Below are positions 1 through 10,523 of a stretch of DNA of 32,172 bases, one piece after another. The stretch comes from Carex sylvatica (lineage: Eukaryota > Streptophyta > Magnoliopsida > Poales > Cyperaceae): positions 1 through 32,172 of the forward strand of contig CAXKVR010000612.1 in NCBI GenBank assembly GCA_964058845.1, read 5' to 3'. The position numbers were made by a program, and so were the translations under genes. The notes under the pieces were generated by a model, which saw only the letters and a program-made list of their open reading frames with translations, was not told where the DNA came from and did not search any database. Positions within the stretch are counted from its first letter, which is position 1. Every line of letters starts with the position of its first letter.

Positions 1-2126
1 TTTTGCATTTTTATTTATCTTTTTTCTTTTATTTAGTTATTTGTGCCTTTAATTTTTCTACCTCTCTGATAAAGGTCATGTGACAATTGCGGATAGAGAG
101 GCCGAGGAGTCTATGGTTTCACTTATATTAGACAAGTTCCCTTCTCATGCTATGTAAGTTTCAGAATTGGTATAAACGACTCTAATTCAATAATTTATCT
201 CTATATTACTACAGTGTGGATTGACTTTTTCAGCTTTTGTTTTTTTTATTTTTTTCCGCTTTTCATATAAATTTCGTCAAAGGTAGAGCTATTTTTTGTG
301 CAGATATGGAGAGGAGCATGGCTGGAGATGCAAAGAGGAATATGCTGATTTTGTCTGGGTTTTGGATCCTATTGATGGGACTAAAAGCTTTATTACTGGT
401 ACGTTCAATTGCTTCTATTTTATTCTCAATGTGTGCGTAACTGGTTAATTTAATTGTTAATTTGAGTTGCTTTAACCACTTTTTGTTTTGTAGGGAAGCC
501 TCTATTTGGTACGCTTATCTCAATTTTACACAAGGGTAAACCGGTACGTTTCTCTTACATAATCTGCTTCATTATGCCTACGTACTCATTATCAAACTTT
601 CAACAAGTAAATGAACCGATAGGTTCTTATGATATATGTTCTCTTTTTCCTTCTTTTGAACTGTTCAGATAATAGGAATAATTGATCAGTCAATTTTGAG
701 AGAGAGATGGGTGGGGATTGATGGAAAGATAACCACCTTGAATGGAAGAGAAATCTCAACTCGTACTTGTAGTGTACTCTCACAAGCTTATTTGTATGTA
801 CTATGTTCTCATTTTTTATTTGTATTGTCTCTTTGTGCTATGTACTACTAGTATAGACTGCTACCTGTTGATGTTCCTAAATTCCACGTTATTCATGGAA
901 AGCTAAGCAAAATAACGTGACTTGGTTTCACATGACTGCAATATACATAGCTATGGAGTAAGGATTGATATCTCTCTTTATCTTTTTGTTTTCAATCTTA
1001 ACATTAAACTGTAACCACTGAAAGCCTTACTCGCTGTCAGTATGGCTTTAGTTGTCCTAATTTAAATTTTTTTGCAATGATAATTTTTTTGTTTATTTCT
1101 GAAGGTATACAACAAGTCCACACTTATTTAGCGAGGAAGCTGAGGAAGCATTTGCTCGTGTTAGAAATAAGGTTAATTGACTATATTTAACCGTGTCTAC
1201 TTTGCATGTTATTCATTTTTTTTTCTTTTACATCTCCATGCTTTCTATATATGTATTTACTTGAATGATGATTTTGGCAGGTGAAAGTGCCATTATATGG
1301 TTGCGATTGCTATGCATATGCACTTTTGGCTTCTGGTTTTGTTGACCTTGTTGTTGAATCTGGTCTAAAGGTTTTTTTTTTTTCTTTTTCTTTTCCAAAA
1401 CGTTCCTTTTTTCATTCTATCCCACAACATGCACCAGGTATGTGGATGACCTTATTTGTTTTATTTTTTCTCTCTCTTTTACATAGCCATACGACTTTCT
1501 TGCACTGGTACCAGTGATAGAAGGTGCAGGTGGTACCATAACAGATTGGAAAGGAAATAGACTCAGCTGGCAAGCATCCCCTCAGTCACACCCCACAAGT
1601 GCGTAAAACATTTATGACATTAGCTACATTCTACTTTTGTTAAAATCTAATTACTATTTTGAAACGTGTTAGGTTATAATGTGGTGGCAGCTGGAGATGC
1701 TATGGTCCACAAAGAAGCGATTGAGGCACTTCACTGGTCGTAATTAGCTTTGTACATTTTTTTTTGCTTTAATTGGAATAAAAGCAAATTGGCTAGACTG
1801 AGAAGTGAAAGTTATGGGGCAGAAGTTTTGATTGACATAAAATTTGTGATGATAAAAAATTGTGATCATCCTAATAATTTAGTATTAATTGTTACATTTC
1901 TGTAGTTTTCATTATAGTTTTGAAGGTCATTATTTTTGTTGAGTTGGTATAGTATGCAAATGGTTTTGTTTGTATTGGCGTTATTAGGTCGTTGTACACA
2001 GTGAAACTCTTCTTTGTATTTTTCTTCTTTGAGCAAATTCTTCAAGGATGGAGATACGTGCTTATTATGGCCAGATAAATATGAAATAAATGAAGCAGCA
2101 TAATATGGTTTATCGCATGCATTAAA
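1..2126 (+). repeat. Left arm of a large inverted duplication (HISN7 region)
   Basis: This segment is the reverse complement of 8408-10523, covering HISN7 introns, exons 2-9 and about 380 bp of 3' flank. Homology ends at about 2126, where the arm switches to LTR-like sequence, and it still continues at position 1, so the arm extends beyond the window. Divergence is about 1% or less by eye: two differences in 689 shared coding bases and somewhat more in introns and flank. The 3' flank 1744-2126 holds no gene that I can see. Confidence 0.95.
75..1743 (+). CDS. HISN7: Histidinol-phosphate phosphatase (IMPL2-like), second copy, exons 2-9, 5' end outside window
   Basis: Inositol-monophosphatase-family enzyme. 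The plant IMPL2/HISN7 type dephosphorylates histidinol phosphate in plastid histidine synthesis. Exons are 75-153, 304-398, 494-543, 669-793, 1105-1171, 1281-1370, 1487-1598 and 1673-1743; all junctions are GT-AG, phases agree throughout, and TAA is at 1741-1743. Motifs seen are VTIAD, GEEHG, the metal-binding DPIDGTKSF and VPVIEGAGG. By alignment with the other copy, exon 1 should end roughly 40 bp before position 1, so the missing start is a window-edge effect and not proof of truncation. No stop or frameshift is present. Two substitutions distinguish it from the complete copy: His for Pro just before VTIAD (codon at 77-79) and Ser for Pro in the DQP motif of exon 5. Both look derived. It may be functional, weakened, or an early pseudogene. 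Confidence 0.9.
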
Positions 2127-2935
2127 CGAGATCCGGCGAGCCCTTACAACCAAGGAAAGTCACACGGCCTCCTAGAGATGAGAACAAGGTCTCTAAGTTT
2201 AAGCTACTCAAGAGAAACACTCAATAGATCACTCTAATCTAATCTAACTTGAGATTAGTGAAGTGTGTTTGAGGTTGTTTGAGGAATTTTGAAGTTTTAA
2301 GCTCTCACAACAATGGAGTAACTAAAGCTCTCAGAAAATCGCGTTTTAGAAGTTTAGGGTCTGCTAGAATACTTTGGGAAGAAAGTCCAAAGCCATATTT
2401 ATAGAAACAGCTAAAAAATGAGGTAAGTGAGCTAAAACGTTACCAATATTTTCTAAAACGTTACAACGTTTTAGTTCAAAATGCGATTTAGGGTTTTAAT
2501 TTTCTGACAGCTCAGCTAATCGATCAAAACGTTACCAACGATTGTATAACGTTATGTAACGTTTTGCACTGACTCAAACTTGATCAAAAACAGAAATTTC
2601 TAAAGTTCAGAATTAATTAAATCGTTACAATGTTTTATTTTGAATTCTGATACGTCTGTGCTTAAATCTCTGACACTCTTGAAACGTTACAACGGTTGTA
2701 AAACGTTGTAACGTTTCATATTGATTTGCACAGTTATATTACAGCTGTTCTTACAACTTCAAACGTTACAACGTTTTATTTTATTTTCTGAGTTTGATCA
2801 ATTATTTCTTCAGCGTTTCAGACATGCCCAAAACGTTACAACGTTTTATCCCTGTTTAAACAGCCTCAAAGTTACTTTACCAAGCTTCCGATTTTACAAT
2901 TCGAATTATTGATAAGTGTCTTCATGATTTCTTCG
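2127..2935 (-). mobile_element. LTR-like retroelement fragment with repeated AACGTT motifs
   Basis: Read on the minus strand, this stretch has repeated copies of a near-palindrome close to AAACGTTACAACGTTT (around 2432-2470, 2526-2568, 2682-2718, 2762-2782, 2830-2848). A TATA box (TATAAATA, 2396-2403) follows, and then a leader-like region to the duplication breakpoint at 2127. A repeat-rich U3 followed by TATA and R/U5 is the usual layout of a plant LTR. No gag or pol frame, primer-binding site or second LTR was found, so it would be a truncated or solo LTR. The upstream boundary near 2935 is a guess. Confidence 0.45.
2396..2403 (-). promoter_or_regulatory. TATA box of the LTR-like fragment
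   Basis: TATAAATA on the minus strand, set in CTATAAATATGG, lies between the AACGTT repeat block and the leader-like part. It is a strong match to a plant TATA box. If active it would drive transcription leftwards, antisense to the left HISN7 copy. Confidence 0.4.
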
Positions 2936-3428
2936 ATCTAAGTATTCCATTATACAATTTCATTTGACTTGAATCTACATATTTTTTTAAACTAAAAGAA
3001 ATCGTAAAATTCAATAATTGTAGTTTTTGCAAATTAGTCAAATAGATGAAAAAAATTATTGCTACAACCAACACTTCTACGAAGCTTTTGAAAAAAAAAA
3101 ACGTATTGTATTTGTCCAGATGTATTTAATTATCACGGCACATTACTTAAAACACTAATAATAATTGAAGACAAGCCATGACATCACATCACAGCTATCC
3201 TTGGATTTCTTTAACTAATATACTACACCGATCAAGATAGAGAGAGTTGCACATTGCAAATGAAGTGAAATACGTAATTGATGATGTCTATATCTGCTTC
3301 TGTTACTCAAACGTAGCTTTACATTAATACACAACCGCCAACCGACAGCAATGAATACTAGTCTCTGTACAAGTACAACCAGCAATTCATTCAACAAAAA
3401 GGTGCAACAAACAAACAATCAAACGCCA
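2936..3428. other. Intergenic, no gene recognised
   Basis: AT-rich sequence without a coherent frame or recognised repeat. The last 200 bases are less AT-rich and could be old UTR or transposon sequence, but nothing identifies them. Confidence 0.5.
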
Positions 3429-3436
3429 GTGCAGCC

Positions 3437-4106
3437 AGGGCTGCACATGAATCAAACTTTTTGAATTTGAATAAAATTCGAACTGAACTGATTTGTTTGT
3501 TTCAGAACAAACTAATTTTGAATTGAATTAATTGTGAACTACAAATTTTTCAAATCAAAGTCAATCGAATTACGAACTACATTTTTTTTTGGCAGCCCTA
3601 GTTATACCGGTAGTTTATGCATTAATTTTCTTCTCGCGGAACAAAATTCACACAGTTTCATTTTACCTTTTACAAATTCACACTCATGGATTATGGACCA
3701 GCTTAAGATTCCATTAACTTTTACGCTACTGGATTGATTAAAATCACGGTATGGACCTAGTCAAATAAAACTTATTCCATTGTTAATTTGTTACGCTACT
3801 AAAATATTTTTTTATTATAAGTTGTCCTTATATTAATAATTTTGAGCTATGATATAAGTTTGGTTCCAGCATTATTAAAAAATTGATGGTTGATTCCATT
3901 AGTTGCATTATTTGAGATTCGAACATAAATAGTTCGCGAATCAATTTTGAAAGAATTATATCAAGTTTGAGTTCGATTTGAATAAGATTCGAACCGAACT
4001 GGTTTGATTTATTTCAAAACGAACTAATTTTAAATCGAATTAATTGCGAACTTTTTTTGAATTAAACTCAAATCAAATTATGAACTACGAACTTTTTGTG
4101 GGGCTA
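3437..4106. mobile_element. hAT-like composite non-autonomous element with 8-bp target duplication
   Basis: The element is flanked by GTGCAGCC at 3429-3436 and 4107-4114, an 8-bp duplication as expected for hAT. It begins AGGGCTGCACATG and ends GTGGGGCTA. Its ends are rich in GAATCGAAC/GTTCGAATT-type subterminal repeats. Unit 1 (3437-3601, closing with GGCAGCCCTAG) and unit 2 (about 3912-4106) are direct, not inverted, copies of each other around a middle of about 310 bp. The start of that middle (CTCGCGGAACAAAATTCACA near 3636) is shared with the element at 29982-30868. No transposase is encoded. Confidence 0.7.
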
Positions 4107-4114
4107 GTGCAGCC

Positions 4115-4439
4115 CCAAGTGCAAGTGCAAATCTATATGTATGTCAGAGTCACTAAGTTACTTCCATAAAAAAAATTTTAATCATATGTACTAAAATTTA
4201 ATTTAATTTTAATTTTTTTTTTAAAACTTATATAATCTAGCCCTTTTATAAAATATCAAATATATAGTTGCAATAAAATATCAAATATATACTTTGCAAT
4301 CTAGTGGTAAATTCAAATCAACTTGTTAATTGAGAAGTCTTAGATTCAATTTTAATGCCAGTAATGTGTTTTTAGTTTTTACATATTATTCTCTTATCAC
4401 GTATTGGAGAAGATTGATGTGAATTCGTGCTAGTTGTGG
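4115..4439. other. AT-rich intergenic, no gene recognised
   Basis: Mostly A/T with short homopolymers. No frame, repeat family or RNA gene is recognisable. Confidence 0.5.
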
Positions 4440-4790
4440 TGATTGGGATAAAAGCAAACTCTGAGACATTGCATGGATGGCAGAATATTGGGCTCTATGG
4501 AAAGAAGAGACTGGAGAATATATATTCTCTCTCAAATTATGAAGACGTTGCTGAGAGTGGGACAACATGAAACTTGTAACAAAAATGTATAGACAACCGC
4601 AAGAGAATACGAGAAAGGCGCCTCCGTGAAGCGATTTTCATGGAATTTATATCTTTCTTGTTTACATTATAATTTATGACTTGTGATATGTAATTAAGAC
4701 CCAGTGTGGGGATGTAAATAACTTCCTCTTTTTTAATATATTCGTTGGATGGGCTCTGCCTGACAACCTTCAAAAAAAAAAAAATGGATG
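4440..4790 (+). mobile_element. Probable 3' tail of a LINE (remnant)
   Basis: One plus-strand frame around 4480-4510 gives WALWKE, which resembles the WxLWKERN signature at the C-terminus of plant LINE ORF2. About 270 bp of untranslated-looking sequence follows, with a T-rich stretch (AATATATTCG, near 4735) and then a 13-base A tract ending near 4783. GGATGGGC occurs just before and just after the final 30 bases. Most of the element is missing and the frame is broken. Confidence 0.35.
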
Positions 4791-5023
4791 GGCCCAGTAC
4801 AACTAAAGTTGAGCTTTATAAATTAAGAGAGGCAGCAATTAGAATTCTAAGCAAAATTATTATGAAGAAAATAAAATCAATGAATTACCATACTCTAATA
4901 GCTTAGTATTTTATAATTTAATATTTTATTCAAATTTTCTAATTCCATCCCTACCATCTCGAGAGAGAGAGAAAGATGATAAGATGTTTTTTAAAAACAA
5001 GGATGGTTCCGTATATTATATCA

Positions 5024-5318
5024 AGATTTTGATTTTTAGAAGTTCAAAGAGTTATTGAAACCGTTCAGTATGATGTTTATATAAAAAAAATTTTGAAGAC
5101 CAATTTATATATATATATTTTAGAGAAAAAGTTGTTTCTATGGATGGTTTTAAAATAATTCTTTAGATTAATAAATATACTATATATACAAAAAAAAAAA
5201 AAAAAAATTCTAATGAGTATATAATTTAATCTCCTTAGATATTTTCCATATAGAAACTCTAAAAACATCATGTTGAACAGTTTTAAATCGACCGTATAAA
5301 CTTTAAAAATCAATATTT
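5024..5318. mobile_element. Degraded palindromic MITE, same family as 6084-6478 and 27408-27786
   Basis: The left arm (TTGATTTTTAGAAGTTCAAA ... CGTTCAGTATGATGTTT) and the inverted right arm (AAACATCATGTTGAACAG ... TAAAAATCAA) pair with mismatches around an A/T-rich centre that includes an (AT)n run near 5107 and an A tract near 5190-5207. The CGTTCAACATGAT core is shared with the other family members. Ends are approximate and no target duplication was identified. Confidence 0.5.
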
Positions 5319-5485
5319 AGATGTAAAGCACGGGGCAGTCTGTGCTTTATAAAACACCTTGGCATTCACCATGAAGTTAGAATGGCAGTTCACCAAGCAA
5401 GCCAGAACACAAAAGCCATTAAAAAGTGCACACAAAAAAAAAAAATTACATATTACGAGCAACAGTACGGCGTAATTGTATATAT

Positions 5486-8127
5486 TCACAAGGAACTCGA
5501 CCAAGAATCAAAGATGCTTTGTAAGCCAGACTTGTAACTTGGGTATATTAATTGTACACCGAGCTCCTTTTTCATGCGTGTATTAGATACACATTTTTCC
5601 CCATTAATTGCTTGCACATCTCCTAAAGTTACATGATTGAAATCACTCACCATCTCAGGATACCTTCGGCTTATCAAGTCCCGAGCAAATGCAAATACCT
5701 CAGCTCGTGGGGCCGGGTCATCATCTACCACATTGTATATTTTCCTGAAAAATTAATTCATTAAAAAAACTAAGAAAATCCCAACTAGAGCAATTTTAAA
5801 AAAAATCATAAATAAAAAAATAAAGAAAGAAAAGAGAAATGTACCCCAGATATGGGTTTGCTATACTAGATAAGATAGCTTGACAAATATCGGCAACGTG
5901 TACGCGAGCTGTATAATAGAAATCTCTGGAATCTCTTCTCTTCTGATTTTCTGACAAGTCCTTCCTTTTCATAAGCGTATCTAAGGCACTGTAATTATAC
6001 AAATAACCTCTTTCCTTTCATGATTGAGTTAACAGGTTGGGCATAAATGAAATTACAACTAAACAAATAATAGAATAAATGTAGAGGGATCCACTTACAA
6101 CATTTGTAAGTTGCAACATCTTACAACAATTCGGTTTTGTGATTTTCAAAGCCCAAACAGTTGATTCAAACCGTTTAACATGATTTCTATATTAAAATGT
6201 GCTTGGAGATCATTTTTTTGAATTTTTTTACTATTTATTACATATTTTACAAAACTGTTGTTTTTCAGTGGTCCAGAATTGTCTAAAAACAACAGTTTTG
6301 CAAAATACTTAATAATAGTAAAACAATTAAAAAATATATAAAATTTGATCTCCAAGCACATTTTAATATAGAGATCATGTTGAACAATTTGGATCGACTG
6401 TTTGGACTTCTAAAATTGCAAAACCGAATTGTTGTAAGATGTTGTAACTTACAAATAAAATGTTGTCAGTGGATCCCTCCTCGTATGTATATAATTTCTA
6501 GTTATTTTAGTGAAGATTGCTTCTGTGACTATGTGATTATTATTTGAAGTCTGAGTCTAAATGTATATACACCAGTAAAGGAATACATTTTTATTGAGTG
6601 AAGCTGGTATGAACTTGTGCTCGCGAGGAAGGTTTGTAAGCATAACTTAAATTAAAAGACAGATGGATAAGTTTCAAACGACAAATTCAAACCGTTGATC
6701 TTAATCTACTTGACCAGCCAAGCATTTTGGTTCCAACTATTTCATTTTTTTACCTTATTTTCTTAAAGTTAATTCACTTTCGAAATTCTGCATCTTATAC
6801 AAAATGTTCTTCAGAAATGAAAATTTCCTGGTGACCAGTAATACTTGGATTACTAGAGTGTGTGCGACACATAGTAAACAAAAAAACTAGGAAATGAGGG
6901 GGTTATCAGTAAATTAAATAAATGGGAAAGGTGCTGGTTAAAGAAAGAAGCCCGGACCTTCTTCCTGGACCGTAAATTCCACCTAACCGAAAAATAAAGG
7001 TGGATAAGCCGAGGCTAAGCCCAAAATGAGTCCATCCCTTTTCAGCTTCATATCTCGACTTGGCTGATTCAGTTCTTGGATTCACTGGGTAACTGCATTG
7101 AATCAATTATACAGGATAAGCAATTTAGGAGCAAAATATTTGTAACAAATTAAAAGGAAAGAATTGCAAAAGTCAACAGTGAAGACTTACTCCTCGTCAA
7201 CCCAAGCGCCACCACAGTCTCCATATACACCTGTCATGTTGAGTTATATATGCTTTTGTTTCCATCTTAACTTGTGACCCATGGTAACAGAATTAAATAG
7301 GGTTTGACGAGGAAATGAAGTGAAGAGGAGCACATATATGATATTTTGAAGAAAAAAGACTCACTAGTAGAGGAAAGATAACATAACCACTGTAGATTTC
7401 CATAATTCAGCAAGGGATGCAACTCGTGGTGCAGATTAAGCAACTGCATTTTACATTACAAAGGGAAATTAAACCTTTTAATCCTAGTACTTATTGTATT
7501 GGACATTTTCATAAAGAGCAGCCAGTGTTATAAAGAGAAGAAATTAATGATGCACACAACAGATAGATAGTGTTTGTAGAAAAGCTTTAATTAGTGAAAT
7601 ATGAAAATGAACAATGGAAGAAAGAAAGAGACAGGATCACCAATTCCATAAGCAGGTGGGATTGAAACCAGCACGTGAGATGCATCTCGCAAGGTTTCAA
7701 TCTCTGTCAGCCTACAAAGAATAAGCATGTAAGGAATTGTACAGACAAAACAAGGCACAAAGTGAAAATAAAGAAAGAATAAGCATGTATGTACTTGCGG
7801 CGATTGGCATCAAATAGATGAGCATCAATTCCGACTGTGCGCAGTTGGTTCTTCTTGAGGGAGGTGGTGCACGTGCCAGACACGTGCCTGATGAGTTGAG
7901 AGAGAGTAGAGATTCAGTACAGACAGTGGAGGAGAGAGAGAAAGATACAATGCATGGGCGTACCAGCCTTGTTGCAAGAGTGGGATGGACACGTGGCGGG
8001 CGACGAAGCCTGTTCCCAAAAGGAAGATACGGCGGTGGCGATCCATGCCATTTGGGCCTTCAGCTTCAAGGGCACCACCAGACGGAGTAGCCGCAAGTCT
8101 ATGCCCCAATCCCAATCCCAATTGCAT
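5486..8127 (-). CDS. Atypical SDR / NAD(P)-binding Rossmann-fold protein (epimerase-like), 8 exons
   Basis: Exons in coding order: 8127-7964, 7887-7795, 7711-7633, 7443-7365, 7230-7191, 7092-6958, 5988-5845 and 5744-5486, giving 993 nt, 330 residues and a TGA stop. All junctions are GT-AG with consistent phase. The donor of exon 3 (CCT then GTCTCT) is weak and was chosen because an alternative at 7641 breaks the frame. The start is the first ATG in the frame; M28 is an alternative. Motifs are the nucleotide-binding GTGFVA (residues 38-43), YLSSTSVYGDCGGAWVDE (from 134) and FRLGGIYGPGR (about 186-196). The usual catalytic YxxxK of extended SDRs is replaced by NPRTESAKSR, which fits the atypical bacterial YeeZ-like and plant epimerase-like family as I recall it; the substrate is unknown. 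The N-terminus ahead of the Rossmann fold is short and Gly/Ala-rich, so plastid targeting is uncertain. Intron 6 (about 970 bp) hosts a MITE. Confidence 0.9.
6084..6478. mobile_element. Palindromic MITE in intron 6 of the SDR gene
   Basis: Near-perfect inverted repeats of about 190 bp surround a short centre near 6270-6285. The outer ends are GAGGGATCCACTTACAACAT and its inverted partner ending GTCAGTGGATCCCTC. The internal arms contain CAACAATTCGGTTTTG and its complement, and CAAGCACATTTTAATAT and its complement. As RNA it would fold into one long hairpin. It lies fully inside an intron, with the gene's splice sites intact. A clear target duplication was not found. Confidence 0.85.
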
Positions 8128-8300
8128 GATATGAATCGGCTCCCTCTCTCTTTCCTTAACCCTTCTCTCTTCTCTAGTTCCCTTCTCGCTCCAGCCTCCA
8201 GCCAATTAAGCAAGGTTCAACTGTTGAAGAACTGAACTGCAACTACTGGGTCTCACTGTCACATGATATATGGGCCATTTATTTATCAAACTCTCAAAGC
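8128..8300 (-). promoter_or_regulatory. Presumed promoter and 5' UTR of the SDR gene
   Basis: This is the region upstream of the ATG at 8127. It contains a TGGGCC/GGCCCA element (site II type, 8271-8276), about 145 bp before the start codon, with an A/T-rich stretch (GATAAATAAATGG on the minus strand) immediately 5' of it. No convincing TATA box lies closer. The right arm of the HISN7 duplication starts at 8408, close behind the promoter. Confidence 0.35.
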
Positions 8301-8407
8301 CCAAATAAAGTTAGTTTGTAATTTTGGGCTTCAATTTCACTTCTAAACTGGAACTGGGTCGCAACTCGCAAGCAAGCATCGGTTGCTTATTAGCACCAAT
8401 AATTATT

Positions 8408-10523
8408 TTTAATGCATGCGATAAACCATATTATGCTGCTTCATTTTTTTCATATTTATCTGGCCATAATAAGCACGTATCTCCATCCTTGAAGAATTTG
8501 CTCAAAGAAGAAAAATACAAAGAAGAGTTTCACTGTGTACAACGACCTAATAACGCCAATACAAACAAAACCATTTGCATACTAAACCAACTCAACAAAA
8601 ATAATGACCTTCAAAACTATAATGAAAACTACAGAAATGTAACAACTAATACTAAATTATTAGGATGATCACAATTTTTTATCATCACAAATTTTATGTC
8701 AATCAAAACTTCTGCCCCATAACTTTCACTTCTCAGTCTAGCCAATTTGCTTTTATTCCAATTAAAGCAAAAAAAAATGTACAAAGCTAATTACGACCAG
8801 TGAAGTGCCTCAATCGCTTCTTTGTGGACCATAGCATCTCCAGCTGCCACCACATTATAACCTAACACGTTTCAAAATAGTAATTAGATTTTAACAAAAG
8901 TAGAATGTAGCTAATGTTAGAAATGTTTTACGCACTTGTGGGGTGTGACTGAGGGGATGCTTGCCAGCTGAGTCTATTTCCTTTCCAATCTGTTATGGTA
9001 CCACCTGCACCTTCTATCACTGGTACCAGTGCAAGAAAGTCGTATGGCTATGTAAAAGAGAGAAAAAATAAAACAAATAAGGTCATCCACATACCTGGTG
9101 CATGTTGTGGGATAGAATGAAAAAAGGAACGTTTTGGAAAAGAAAAAAAAACCTTTAGACCAGATTCAACAACAAGGTCAACAAAACCAGAAGCCAAAAG
9201 TGCATATGCATAGCAATCGCAACCATATAATGGCACTTTCACCTGCCAAAATCATCATTCAAGTAAATACATATATAGAAAGCATGGAGATGTAAAAGAA
9301 AAAAAAATGAATAACATGCAAAGTAGACACGGTTAAATATAGTCAATTAACCTTATTTCTAACACGAGCAAATGCTTCCTCAGCTTCCTCGCTAAATAAG
9401 TGTGGACTTGTTGTATACCTTCAGAAATAAACAAAAAAATTATCATTGCAAAAAAATTTAAATTAGGACAACTAAAGCCATACTGACAGCGAGTAAGGCT
9501 TTCAGTGGTTACAGTTTAATGTTAAGATTGAAAACAAAAAGATAAAGAGAGATATCAATCCTTACTCCATAGCTATGTAAATTGCAGTTATGTGAAACCA
9601 AGTCACGTTATTTTGCTTAGCTTTCCATGAATAATGTGGAATTTAGGAACATCAACAGGTAGCAGTCTATACTAGTAGTACATAGCACAAAGAGACAATA
9701 CAAATAAAAAATGAGAACATAGTACATACAAATAAGCTTGTGAGAGTACACTACAAGTACGAGTTGAGATTTCTCTTCCATTCAAGGTGGTTATCTTTCC
9801 ATCAATCCCCACCCATCTCTCTCTCAAAATTGGCTGATCAATTATTCCTATTATCTGAACAGTTCAAAAGAAGGAAAAAGAGAACATATATCATAAGAAC
9901 CTATCGGTTCATTTACTTGTTGAAAGTTTGATAATGAGTACGTAGGCATAATGAAGCAGATTATGTAAGAGAAACGTACCGGTTTACCCTTGTGTAAAAT
10001 TGAGATAAGCGTACCAAATAGAGGCTTCCCTACAAAATAAAAAGTGGTTAAAGCAACTCAAATCAACAATTAAATTAACCAGTTACGCACACATTGAGAA
10101 TAAAATAGAAGCAATTGAACGTACCAGTAATAAAGCTTTTAGTCCCATCAATAGGATCCAAAACCCAGACAAAATCAGCATATTCCTCTTTGCATCTCCA
10201 GCCATGCTCCTCTCCATATCTGCACAAAAAATAGCTCTACCTTTGACGAAATTTATATGAAAAGCAGAAAAAAAATAAAAAAAATAAAAGCTGAAAAAGT
10301 CAATCCACACTGTAGTAATATAGAGATAAATTATTGAATTAGAGTCGTTTATACCAATTCTGAAACTTACATAGCATGAGAAGGGAACTTGTCTAATATA
10401 AGTGAAACCATAGACTCCTCGGCCTCTCTATCCGCAATTGTCACAGGACCTTTATCAGAGAGGTAGAAAAATTAAAGGCACAAATAACTAAATAAAAGAA
10501 AAAAGATAAATAAAAATGCAAAA
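8408..10523 (-). repeat. Right arm of the inverted duplication (HISN7 region)
   Basis: Inverse partner of 1-2126. The inner breakpoint lies at about 8408-8413, where GCATGCATTAAA ends common sequence. The arm runs at least to 10523, the point matching window position 1. This arm continues directly into HISN7 exon 1 and promoter. The 3' flank 8408-8790 carries no gene that I can see. Confidence 0.95.

Noticed and set aside
1..74. Left HISN7 copy as a 5'-truncated pseudogene
   Set aside because: Alignment to the right copy places exon 1 about 40 bp before the window start, so its absence is not evidence of truncation.
1866..2153. 95-codon minus-strand frame, with a matching 114-codon plus-strand frame at 8324-8668
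   Set aside because: It appears in both arms only because the arms are duplicates. It lies in HISN7 3' flank, and I recognise no protein family in it.
7633..7641. Alternative exon-3 donor of the SDR gene at 7641/7640 (ATTG|GTGATC)
   Set aside because: It is the stronger splice consensus but shifts the frame of exon 4 into a stop. The weaker GT at 7632 keeps the frame and retains GIGDP.
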